Under the pieces are notes generated by a model. The model was given only the letters and a program-made list of their open reading frames with translations. It was not told the DNA's origin and searched no databases. The translations under genes and the position numbers were made by a program. From the NCBI GenBank assembly GCA_963210315.1, contig OY723237.1, forward strand, positions 2,108,001 to 2,172,000: DNA of 64,000 nt, given 5' to 3'. This stretch comes from Rhynchopus euleeides (lineage: Eukaryota > Euglenozoa > Diplonemea > Diplonemida > Diplonemidae). Shown here piece by piece: positions 40,052-48,556 of the stretch (the stretch's first letter is position 1; each line of letters opens with the position of its first letter).

Positions 40052-41850
40052 GGACGGCGTGCGTGGCGTACGAGCCCCCAGGCACGCCTTCCCCGCCGGC
40101 GACCCCTCGGCCCAGGCCGCCTCCCACGCTACCGCCTCCACCTCCGCCTCCGCCTCCACCGCCGCCACGGCCGCCCCCTCCTCCTCCTCTTCCTCGGAGG
40201 GTCGGCGACGACTCCTACTCGCCGGACGTCAACGCGACGTACGCGAGGGAAGCGCGGGTGACGGTGGAGGGGCGGCATCTTGGCCCGCCCTCGGCGCGGG
40301 GTGGCCCCACGGGGGAGCTGGCCCCCATATCGACGTCACGTCTGAACCTCGACGCCTTAGAGGCTTTGGATTCCGAGGGGATCCTGTCAGGGGTTATCGA
40401 CGTGATTCGGGACCGGGGCGCTTTCCTGCGGGCCATGCGACCGGGCGTGGATCTGGGCGACAGGCCTCTTTCGCGCGGGACCTCGAGGCACATGCTGCGG
40501 CACTGGGATAACCTCTCGGAGTGGGGGGTGCTGGGGTTGGCAGACGCGCCGAAGGTGGTCCTCCCGGCGTTCACCGTGGAGAAAAAGAGCGGGCTGCTGC
40601 GTTTGGTATGCGACGGGCGAAAGCTGAACCGGCTGATGCGGGACCCGCCACCGATGCTCCTCCCGTCGATCCACGAGGTGGTCCGGAGGTTCCTGGCGGC
40701 CGAATTCGTGGTGCAGGCTGACGGGAAGAGCTGGTTCTACCAGTTCCCCCTGGGGGACGGGGTCCGCGACTTCTTCGGGGTGAATCTGGCTGGGGAGCGG
40801 GGCCCGTTTCGGCGCACCTCGCTGCGGGTGATGTGCATGGGCTGGAGCTGGGCGCCGTGCATCGCGCAGAGGGCCTCACGCGTGCTTCTCCCCCTGGAGG
40901 ATGGGCTGTCTTGGGTGGACAACTGGTTTGTGGTTGGAGATAGCCGGGAGGATGCAGCCGAGAGATACGCCCGATTCCTCGGCAAGGCCGAGTCGGTGGG
41001 CGCCGAGCTCAACGAGGGTGCGGAGTTCGGCACACCGCAGTCGCGGTTCATCGCCTTGGGGTTGGAATTTGATCTGGAGTCGTCGCCTAAGCGCTTCAGG
41101 TCGGACCCCGATTGGGTGTCGAAATTCCTTGCCTCGGCGGCCGTGGCGGCGGTTCGCGAGAACAGGGCTACTTCCCGGGAGTTCTACAAGGTTTTCGGCG
41201 GTATGATTTGGTTTCTGTTCTCGACGCAGAGGCGTCTCTGCTACTTCCGCGCCTCCCTCGCCTTCCTCAGGAGATCCGCGGCCAAGCTGGTTGCGGAACC
41301 GGAGCAGTGGGACCGCCCTCTCGACATCCCCCCCTCTGTTCTCGCTGATCTTTCTCTGATTTCGGCCGATCTGGGCCAGAATGTGTGGGTTGAGGCAGGG
41401 GCTTCGGGGCCCTCGGTCACGGCGTGGTCTGACGCTTCCGACACAGAATGGGCAGCCCTTCTGGAGTTAGACCCCGAGCCGATTGTCCAGGGCTGTTTTG
41501 ATGAACCCCTCGCCCACCATATATATGTCAAAGAGCTCTTCGCAGCGCTCCAGGCGACACGCCTCGCAGCCGCTACGCGGCCGGGCTGTGCGTTGGGGTT
41601 GCAGGTGGACAACACGGCAGCGGTGGCAGCTATCAACAAGGGCCACAGCAAGAATTACCTCGCGAATGACTTGTTGTGTGCCTTGTTTGACACCGCGGAC
41701 GGTGCGGGCATCTCCGTTTCCGCTCAGTGGGTGCCTACGCATGCACAGAGAGCAGACGAGTTTACCCGAGGCACTGTGGCATCGCCGTGCCCTGTCCCCC
41801 TGGCGCCCCTCCCTGCGAGATACGCGGCGGTTGCAGCCATATCGCGTTAA
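40024..41850 (+). CDS. YR retrotransposon 1 reverse transcriptase - RNase H
   Basis: The frame is open far upstream; the element-like part begins around the end of the recombinase ORF with a Pro-rich linker, then VGDDSYSPDVN. RT motifs: KSGLLRLVCDGRKLNRLM, motif A VVQADGKSWFYQFPL (nt 40710), RVMCMGWSWAPCIAQR, and motif C LSWVDNWFVVGD (nt 40905), where the usual YxDD reads WVDN. RNase H has AWSDASDTEW, VKELFAAL, LQVDNTAAV and RADEFTRG, giving D-E-D-D. No ATG lies near the frame start, and the -1 offset from the recombinase matches that in element 2. Apart from the WVDN change it is intact. Confidence 0.88.
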   Translation, partial: CPAFPGKLLRTACVAYEPPGTPSPPATPRPRPPPTLPPPPPPPPPPPPRPPPPPPLPRRVGDDSYSPDVNATYAREARVTVEGRHLGPPSARGGPTGELAPISTSRLNLDALEALDSEGILSGVIDVIRDRGAFLRAMRPGVDLGDRPLSRGTSRHMLRHWDNLSEWGVLGLADAPKVVLPAFTVEKKSGLLRLVCDGRKLNRLMRDPPPMLLPSIHEVVRRFLAAEFVVQADGKSWFYQFPLGDGVRDFFGVNLAGERGPFRRTSLRVMCMGWSWAPCIAQRASRVLLPLEDGLSWVDNWFVVGDSREDAAERYARFLGKAESVGAELNEGAEFGTPQSRFIALGLEFDLESSPKRFRSDPDWVSKFLASAAVAAVRENRATSREFYKVFGGMIWFLFSTQRRLCYFRASLAFLRRSAAKLVAEPEQWDRPLDIPPSVLADLSLISADLGQNVWVEAGASGPSVTAWSDASDTEWAALLELDPEPIVQGCFDEPLAHHIYVKELFAALQATRLAAATRPGCALGLQVDNTAAVAAINKGHSKNYLANDLLCALFDTADGAGISVSAQWVPTHAQRADEFTRGTVASPCPVPLAPLPARYAAVAAISR

Positions 41851-42170
41851 ACATTTCAAGTGTGGTGTACCCTTTCAATTCCTTGTCTTTCTTTCCGCTA
41901 CGCGGTCCCTGTGGGTTGGGCTGCGTTCAACGAAAAAAGACACTTCTTTCCGGAGTTTAGCTAGCACGATTCAGTTGGGCGATTCATTTGTCTGGTTTTC
42001 ACGGCCGGCCACTCGCAATGACCACCCAAAATATTTTTGGGCGGTTATGGGGCCCAACCACACATCTGAACCAGACCCCCAGATCTGAGAAAAAAGTCCG
42101 AAAAATGCGTTTTTCGGGCAGAACGGGGACAGCGCATTCCACGATGCCAAGATTTTCTGAAAAATTCAAA

Positions 42171-43672
42171 GAAAAGTCCAGACAGTCAAGGAAAAGTCAA
42201 GAAAAAGTCACAAAAAAGTCAACAGCTCAAAAAAAAGTCAAGAAAAAGTCAAAGAAAAGTCAACAGGAGGTCCTAGGGTAATAGGTGTGGTGAATAACAG
42301 CAACACAACAGCAAACACATCAGCGACACACAGCTCGAGGCAAGAGGAGGTGGGGCGGGGTGTCATCCTGCAGAAGTCTCCAGTTGGCCAGCAAGGCGAA
42401 ACGTACGGGGGAGAGAGAGCACAGCCGGGGAAGCGACTCAGTGGCCTGATGAAGGGCGCTGAGTGGCGGCTGGTGCACTTCCCCTTCCATCCTTACCCGT
42501 AGGTAAGAGGTCAGACGGGCATATGCCCCATACTAGTAATCATTCTCAAGTACTACCTACACCCTAGACCTCCCTAGACGCAGCAGAGCTGCTTAAACAA
42601 GTTTACTTGGTAAAAAGTCCACAAAAGTCTACAAAAGTCCGAGAAAAGTCCACAAAAGTCAGCCCAGTGCAGGACTCTTCGACAGAGGGGCGGGGGAGAG
42701 AGGATGCCGCTCGAAGCATCTGACGTTGAAAAGACAACGGGGGCGGCGACACAGATCCCTGCACACAGCGAACACATACGCTATCTACCCGCTCCAGCAC
42801 GTGCCCCAGGCGGAGGTCTCCCACCTGACGTTGAACGTGCGGGAGGGTGCTCGGGGACATCATCACGACGGGTGGGGGGGCAGGCAAGGGATGTCCCCAG
42901 GTCCGGCTCGGCCCTCTCCAAGGCGGTGCCCACGACCATCTCTTGATCAGATGGGCCTGCCAGGCGTTCGATCTCCTTATCCAACGTTGCTTCCTTGGTG
43001 GATGGGTTGAGAAATAGGTCACAGAGCCCAGAGCGCGTGCACAAGCGGCTCTTCCTGGTGTGATCGCCAAGAACCCCACAGACGTGTACAATGGCCTCGT
43101 CGCGGACCCGTCAAAGTTCGCCGCCTCTGCCGATGATATGTCCCATGACGACGAGCTGGACGCCAGGAGGTGTGCGACAGGCGGCTCCGGGTCGAGCAGG
43201 TCATCATGAAACCTGCACGCTGGGGCCAGCTCGATGGGTGCCGAGAAGGGCATCCCGAGCACCGGAAACGGAGCTTCCAACGAGACATGAAAGGCGGAGA
43301 GCCGCTGTTCCCGTAAGGCGGCGCGGACTACTACATCGCGGGGTTTTCACGGGGGCAAGCCGAGCGGGGCGCGCAAGAGAGGGAACTACTGACCTCCACG
43401 CGGAATGCCCGACAGGGGCGCCTCAGAAGAGACCCGTAAACACGCATCCGCGCAACCTGACCCCGGTCAGGCCAGAATCACTGGCTGACTGGGCTGACTT
43501 TTGTGGACTTTTCTTGGACTTTTCTTGGACTTTTCTTGGACTTTTCTTGGACTTTTGTAGACTTTTGTGGACTTTTGTTGACTTTTCTTTGACTTTTTCT
43601 TGACTTTTTTTGAGCTGTTGACTTTTTTTTGACTTTTCCTTGACTTTTTTGAGTTTTTTTTGACTTTTTCGA
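42171..43672. mobile_element. AAAAGTC foldback element, two nested pairs of arms
   Basis: Outer arms: about 42171-42266 (AAGTCAAGAAAAAGTCA units) and about 43576-43654, complementary including the linker AACAGCTCAAAA. Inner arms: 42612-42668 and 43488-43575, complementary through CAGCCCAGT. Between the arms lie a dispersed repeat shared with 10.8 kb (42400-42520) and an exon-like fragment (43027-43209). The region 41953-42170 is unannotated AT-rich sequence. Confidence 0.75.
43027..43209 (+). pseudogene. Exon-like fragment inside the foldback
   Basis: Reads GVIAKNPTDVYNGLVADPSK then FAASADDMSHDDELDARRC and stops at 43207-43209. The composition is strongly protein-like, with an AG acceptor just upstream (CACAG at 43020-43024). 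It may be a captured 3' exon, possibly of the interrupted coiled-coil gene at 35.7 kb. The minus strand at 42781-43044 is also open (KEATLDKEIERLAG), so the orientation is not certain. Confidence 0.35.
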
Positions 43673-43797
43673 GTCTGGCAGACTTTTTTAAAAAGTCAAG
43701 AAAAGGTCAAAAAAAAGTCAAGAAAAAGTCAAAAATCGAGGTCCCCGACCAAAAGTCTGGCAGACTCTGCCAGACTATGATGTATGAAAATTCCAAA

Positions 43798-43951
43798 GGA
43801 GGGTGTATGGTGACCATCCCGGAAATCCGAAAAAAACCTGATTTTTCCTGATTTTCGGATTTTTCTCGAAATTCGCCCTTGTGTCAACCAGTGGCAAATT
43901 TTTCGGAAAATCGGGAAAAAACAGGAAAATCCGGAAAATCATACACCCTCC
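43798..43951. mobile_element. 154-bp MITE, GGAGGGTGTATG termini, copy 2
   Basis: Nearly identical to 47641-47794. It directly abuts the left end of the CMC transposon, whose TA starts at 43952. Confidence 0.8.
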
Positions 43952-43974
43952 TACACGGTGGACTCCAGCGGCCC

Positions 43975-44085
43975 TAGCGGGAGTCTGGGAGCGGGAGTCT
44001 GAGAGGGTGTCAAAGACTCCCGCTAGCGGGAGTCTATACTCCCGCTAGGGGGAGTCTGACTCCCCCTAGCGGGAGTCTTTTCACC
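43975..44085. promoter_or_regulatory. Left subterminal repeat array of the CMC transposon
   Basis: Six to seven copies of GACTCCCGCTAG / CTAGCGGGAGTC in both orientations. Candidate binding sites for the transposase or the accessory protein, by analogy with En/Spm. Confidence 0.7.
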
Positions 44086-44219
44086 TATTTTCATCCATTT
44101 TTCCCATGATATAGTTACAGTCTACTGGCGTGGGGGGTAAAATCATGCGGGGGGAAGGTGGAAGAGGGATGGGGAGGGGCTTGTTTTGCTTCTGTCAGTT
44201 TCCCCGGACTCTGGACTAC

Positions 44220-45980
44220 CTACCTATCCTCCTCGTAGCGGCTGCACCTGCGGAGGTGAGCGGTTAGAATTTGAGGTGTCAAAGTGCGGCCGTCGCCTGT
44301 CGTAGTTGTGTTACACCTTGGGCAAGACAAACCATCCTGCAGGCTTTCCTCATCTTCTTCGTCAGAACTGTCATCCCCCTCCTGCTGTGCGCGTTGGTCA
44401 AGCGTGCTCAAAGTCGCCTCGGATGACACGAATGGTGTGAAAGTCGCCCCCAGCGGGATTGGCATTTTGCACAAGCAGAGCGATAATTTGCGGTGTCCTT
44501 CGGGGAACCGGAACAGGAAGTAGGGCGCGCTGCTGGGTTCAACGAAGTCCTGTGTGTTGCAGTGCACAAACCCCTTCTGCAGCTGTGTCAACTGTGTGCA
44601 AAGAACATACACAGCCAATCTATGAGCGTGTCGGGTGTGCAGACACGGACACAGAATGACTTCTCTATACCCGAGGATCCCGTCCTGCGACAGGTGCGCA
44701 ACCTTCCAAGGCATGCCCGATTCGCGCCGCTTCTCTTCTGCCATTGCAAGATCTCTCTCGTAAGTTGCGGAGCTGGCGATTGTAACGGCATCTTTCTTGC
44801 GATGTCCGTTCTCTGCTTCTTCAAATTCGTCGTTGTTCTGCAGAGGCACTGCATCTTCTGGAGCCCACCAATGATGGAGACTGTGTACGTAGGCATTGCG
44901 CGTTGATCCCTTTTCGGCATGCTCCATCAACCAGTGAAATATATGCCCTGAGATCCGAGCACGCAAGAAGGGAATCCGGGCTGACTCATCCTTGCATCCC
45001 CAGAAGCGCCAGGGGATGTCTGCATACCGGAAATGCATGAGGTCTGCAAGGGAGACAAAGAGGTAGCGGAACAAGCCCTTGTAGGTGGTGTCCTGTGACA
45101 TGGCAAGCACGACCTTCCGGAACTGAGCACCTGTCCCATTCTGCGACACATTCAGTGCAAGGTTTGTACAGGTCTTGTCGAATATTTTTTTTGTTGTCTC
45201 ATCCAGTACCCTGATCAGCCGCATGGCGAGCCCCTTGCAGTCATGGAGTGCTGGGGTGACGTAGCGGGCATTGGGAAGCACACCTGCCAAGAGGGAGGGG
45301 TAGCCAGCCTCTTTCATCTCAGAGAGAGTCAGGTGCGGGTATCGATGCACCTGTTGATACCAGCGTTCTTCTGGGATGTCGCGCAGTGAGCATCGGTGCC
45401 CTCGCCCCCCGCATCGCCTCATTGTTGCCCACTGCTCAGCATGGTCGGCGGTTATTCTTGCTATGGACACACTCGCGACATGCACCCCTCGGAAGATTTT
45501 CGCTTTGTGCAGCCTCATGATCTGTTGCAGCAACGCGTGATTTTGGAACAGCTTGTGATCACCTTTCGGAAGGTCTGAGAAAGTAATACCCGGCGCAGTC
45601 ATCGTGTTTTCGGGATTGATGACCCCGAGAGACAGACGGACACGTGCGTTATCGGAACGTAATGAATTACGTGGCGTGTATCCGTCCGTGTACATGACGC
45701 CGAGAAGTGGCACGCTACACTGCATTGTCGATGATTCTCCCGCCTCTTCTTCGAGGAACTCAAATGCCCCGAGCAAACCACGGGAAAGGCGCCATTCAAC
45801 ACGTTCGCAGGCAGGCTTCTCCATTTCGCGGAGTCGCTTTCGTGACACACCCAGGTTCTCACCAACACGCTCCTTATGAAGCTGGTTGACCTTGGCGAGT
45901 GTCCGTTGAGACATCCGAAGGGCATGCCGGTTGGCAGCAAGAGTCTCCCCGACACTCTTCGCTTCATTTGCATTCGACAT
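44220..45980 (-). CDS. Putative TNP2/CACTA-like transposase
   Basis: 586 residues from ATG 45980 (MSNANEAKSVGETL); an upstream Met adds a doubtful leader. A helical N-terminus (SQRTLAKVNQLHKERVG) is followed by a core recalling Transposase_21/TNP2: first Asp after a beta strand in LLGVMYTDGYTPRNSL (TNP2 has TDGFTP), then second Asp in VSIARITADHAEQWA followed by a Cys/His motif (TMRRCGGRGHRCSLRD), as in the DFPAY...CP.C region. HDCKGLAMRLIRVLDE follows. The C-terminus is acidic (DDSSDEEDEE) and ends with CPRCNTTTT...AHLRRC, a zinc-finger-like C-x2-C...H-x3-C. The third acidic residue is not placed. The identity rests on motif resemblance plus element structure. Confidence 0.6.
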   Translation of the reverse strand: MSNANEAKSVGETLAANRHALRMSQRTLAKVNQLHKERVGENLGVSRKRLREMEKPACERVEWRLSRGLLGAFEFLEEEAGESSTMQCSVPLLGVMYTDGYTPRNSLRSDNARVRLSLGVINPENTMTAPGITFSDLPKGDHKLFQNHALLQQIMRLHKAKIFRGVHVASVSIARITADHAEQWATMRRCGGRGHRCSLRDIPEERWYQQVHRYPHLTLSEMKEAGYPSLLAGVLPNARYVTPALHDCKGLAMRLIRVLDETTKKIFDKTCTNLALNVSQNGTGAQFRKVVLAMSQDTTYKGLFRYLFVSLADLMHFRYADIPWRFWGCKDESARIPFLRARISGHIFHWLMEHAEKGSTRNAYVHSLHHWWAPEDAVPLQNNDEFEEAENGHRKKDAVTIASSATYERDLAMAEEKRRESGMPWKVAHLSQDGILGYREVILCPCLHTRHAHRLAVYVLCTQLTQLQKGFVHCNTQDFVEPSSAPYFLFRFPEGHRKLSLCLCKMPIPLGATFTPFVSSEATLSTLDQRAQQEGDDSSDEEDEESLQDGLSCPRCNTTTTGDGRTLTPQILTAHLRRCSRYEEDR

Positions 45981-46183
45981 GGTTCGATGGCATGGGTCTT
46001 GAAAATACCCCCTGTGACACCTGTGAGAGCGAGTGTGAGTGGAGCCGAATAAGGTTGCAACACACACACCACGTCAGATGTAGCCAAGCGAAAAAACTGT
46101 CGATGTTTTGGAGTGTGGGGTTTGTGGCTTCCATGACAGTCTGATCATTCAACTTCCGCAGGTTGATGCACAGCCAGCTTCCC

Positions 46184-47185
46184 TCAGAGGGTGTCCATGT
46201 CGTCCTCCTCCACTGTGATGGCCTGCGGGATGCTCGGAGGGGCTTCTTCCTCTGTGTCGGGGACCTCAGGCTGTGCGAGGTCGATCCCCAGCAGGTCCTT
46301 GTACCTCCCCACGGTGGAGGTGTTGGCCTGGCCTGAGCCGGTCACCGTGGCGCGGGGCTGTTCCAAAGGAACGGTGACCTTCCACAGGGCCAACTGCCCC
46401 TCCACCTGCTCGCAGGTGATGGGCTCGCCATCGGCAGGGCTCCTGGGGAGGAAATAGGTGGCGGTGTATGTGCCGCTGGGGATTGTCGAACCCTCGTGGA
46501 CCACGCGAAGACACGTCAGCGACACCTGCAGGCCTGTCACTGAAAACTCAACCCGGGTCAACAGCCCCTCGAGCATCACCACATGCACGTTGGCTGCCCC
46601 AGGCAACGGGGTGACCACCGGGAAGTGCTGCATCACATTCTTCGTCGTAGTATCCTCCTCCTGCTGCACGGCAGTGTACACGTTGTTCATCTCGACCTCC
46701 TTGTAGGCCGGGGCAAGCGCAGCAAGGACCCGCTGGTACAGCGGATTCTTCTTGTGGCCCTCCTCCGCCCAAGCCAAGGGCATCTTTGGCTTGAGGGTGA
46801 CACCCACCAACTTGGTGTCTTGCACCTTCCCGCGCTTCACCTCAACCCTGTAGGTGGCGGGGAGGGTGCCGTCCTTCTGCATCATCTCGACCTCCCTCAC
46901 AGCGAGCTTGTCCATGTCAGGGAATACGGCGGTGATGGCGTTGGCCACCTGGGGGCTGTGCTTGTTGATCTCCTTGCCGGTCAACACCGTTGCTAGGAGC
47001 CTTCTAATGGATCCCAGTGTCAGCACACTTCCCCCTTTTTTAACGAGGAAGGCCGTGCAAAAATCAGCCACAATGTTCGTCGCCTCCGCAGCCTCGGGAC
47101 TCTCTGCGCTCTTCTTCTTCTTACTCGACTTCGCCGCCGGCTTCGCTGCCACCTTCACTGCCGGCTTCGTTGTCGTCTTCCCCAT
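46184..47185 (-). CDS. CMC transposon second protein, candidate DNA-binding partner
   Basis: 333 residues, MGKTTTKPAVKVAAKPAAKS... to MDTL. A Lys/Ala-rich N-terminal tail (residues 1-30, KKKK) resembles a histone-type or nuclear-localisation tail. A folded region follows (ATNIVADFCTAFLVKKGG; LGSIRRLLATVLTGKEINKH) and later beta-rich stretches (VEFSVTGLQVSLTCLRVVHE; GTYTATYFLPRS). The C-terminus is acidic. No known domain recognised. Being co-oriented with and upstream of the transposase inside one transposon, it may play the tnpA-like role of binding the subterminal repeats; that is inference. Confidence 0.6.
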   Translation of the reverse strand: MGKTTTKPAVKVAAKPAAKSSKKKKSAESPEAAEATNIVADFCTAFLVKKGGSVLTLGSIRRLLATVLTGKEINKHSPQVANAITAVFPDMDKLAVREVEMMQKDGTLPATYRVEVKRGKVQDTKLVGVTLKPKMPLAWAEEGHKKNPLYQRVLAALAPAYKEVEMNNVYTAVQQEEDTTTKNVMQHFPVVTPLPGAANVHVVMLEGLLTRVEFSVTGLQVSLTCLRVVHEGSTIPSGTYTATYFLPRSPADGEPITCEQVEGQLALWKVTVPLEQPRATVTGSGQANTSTVGRYKDLLGIDLAQPEVPDTEEEAPPSIPQAITVEEDDMDTL

Positions 47186-47317
47186 TTTTGTGAATCAGGT
47201 CTGCGAGCTGGGATGGGTGGAAACGTCCGTTTGGTGTGTGTGTGTGTGGCTGTACTTCAGTGACGAGTGCCACATTGCATAGGTATCATGGGAAAAATGA
47301 GTGAAAATAGGTGAAAA

Positions 47318-47385
47318 GACTCCCGCTAGGGGGAGTCAGACTCCCGCTAGCGGGAGTTGGACTCCCCCTAGTTGAGACTCCCGAA
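47318..47385. promoter_or_regulatory. Right subterminal repeat array of the CMC transposon
   Basis: GACTCCCGCTAG-type motifs mirroring the left end, 130-200 bp upstream of the start of the 333-aa ORF, so they may also act in its promoter. Confidence 0.65.
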
Positions 47386-47445
47386 AAGGGTTACCCTACC
47401 CCCGCTGGAGTCCACCGTGTAGTGTCTGGGGGGTGATATGGCGGA

Positions 47446-47794
47446 AAATTTTTTGGGGTGTTTTTGGGTGAAAATCCGGGCAACCCGGGCCCTTTGGGAC
47501 CACATAGGCCAGGAAAGGCCAAAATTTTCGACTTTTTTCGGAAATTTTCCGATTTTTCACAGTGTGGCAGTCCGCAGACACAGATTTTCGGGTCAGAAAA
47601 AAAAATTTTTTTTTGACCCAAAAATTTCGGATTTTTTTCCGGAGGGTGTATGGTGACCATCCCGGAAATCCGAAAAAAACCTGATTTTTCCTGATTTTCG
47701 GATTTTTCTCGAAATTCGCCCTTGTGTCAACCAGTGGCAAATTTTTCGGAAAATCGGGAAAAAACAGGAAATTCCGGAAAATCATACACCCTCC
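47446..47794. repeat. AT-rich repeat unit plus GGAGGGTGTATG MITE, copies
   Basis: 47446-47640 repeats 11027-11217; 47641-47794 is the third copy of the 154-bp MITE (ends GGAGGGTGTATG/CATACACCCTCC). Confidence 0.8.
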
Positions 47795-48436
47795 AAAAAA
47801 TTCGACTTTTGCCTGCTGACCCAATATTCCGGTGAAAAAGGTGTAAAATGCAGGGTCTGTGGGGTCGGGTCACCAGATCCAGATGTGACTTTTGGGCAGT
47901 TTTGGGACATATCTTTCCAGAAACACGTTTTTTGGGTGCCTGGGGGTGTTTCGAGGCCATTTCTGTGGCCACAGATGCAGGACCCCCGGGTGGCCAAAAA
48001 CCACCAAAAACCTGGAAATAGGTGGACTCCACATTTGGGCTCGGCAGGAAAAAATTTCAATTTTGGACTTTTTTCGAAAAATTTGTTGTCGTGAAACGCG
48101 CTGCTCTGGCCGTTTCCGAGAATATTTTTTTTCCCGAATTTTTTTTTCTGGCGATAGTGGGGCTATTTATGTAAATTGGGAAGGCCTCTCCAGGTTGTGT
48201 TACGCAGCCCAGTTTTTTGCACCCCCCCGGATTTTCGAAACATGGCGAAAACGCGCTTTTTCGAGACCAAAACAATTCACCATAAAAAAAAATGAGGAAA
48301 AAGGTGGAGTACAGTCCCTGTTACTGGTAATGGAGAAAAAGATCCCCAAAACCCAAAAAAACGCGATTTTCGGGATTTTCCGAAAAAGTGCATTTTTCTT
48401 CCTTGCAACCAATGTAGTCGGGAGACCGCATCGTAA
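47795..48436. other. AT-rich, piggyBac-related debris
   Basis: No gene. Contains TTTGTTGTCGTGAAACGCGC, matching the complement of the element at 56055, and AATTCACCATAAAAAA, typical of the TTAA-flanked elements. YR element 2 is inserted at its right end. Confidence 0.4.
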
Positions 48437-48534
48437 TTTTTTGTCAGAACAACGCGTTTTTCCAACTAAAAAGACTCGTGGCAGCGTTCGGTATCTGCAC
48501 ACATGCACAAGCAGGCACCGTTCGTACAAACAAA
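48437..48534 (+). repeat. A1 split direct repeat of YR element 2
   Basis: Starts TTTTTTGTCAGAACAACGCG; repeated as A2 at 52507-52604 with a single difference (G/A at 48481). Confidence 0.95.
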
Positions 48535-48556
48535 AACCGGGTTCGTCCAGGTAAAG

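Larger units (their letters stand above)
37606..41952 (+). mobile_element. Tyrosine-recombinase retrotransposon 1 (VIPER/TATE-like order)
   Basis: Three ORFs: Gag-like, tyrosine recombinase, RT-RNase H. The 18-mer GGCTGCGTTCAACGAAAA occurs at 37606-37623 and directly repeated at 41919-41936. A shorter TTCTTTCCG pair (41889, 41944) could be the B repeats of a split-direct-repeat arrangement, less certain. Recombinase before RT is the order of kinetoplastid VIPER/TATE, unlike DIRS-1, where it follows. ORFs 1, 2 and 3 lie in successive -1 frames. Confidence 0.9.
43954..47419 (-). mobile_element. Two-gene DNA transposon, CACTA/CMC type
   Basis: Inverted ends CACGGTGGACTCCAGCGG, preceded and followed by TA (43952-43953, 47420-47421). 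Inside each end is a cluster of GACTCCCGCTAGCGGGAGTC palindromes, then TTTTCACCTATTTTCAnnCA facing its complement at 47284-47317. Both ORFs read leftward. CAC-starting termini, a 2-bp TA duplication, subterminal motif arrays and two genes are the pattern of CMC elements (En/Spm tnpA/tnpD-like, Mirage-like duplication). Small relatives occur at 17436, 52958 and 62237. Confidence 0.8.
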
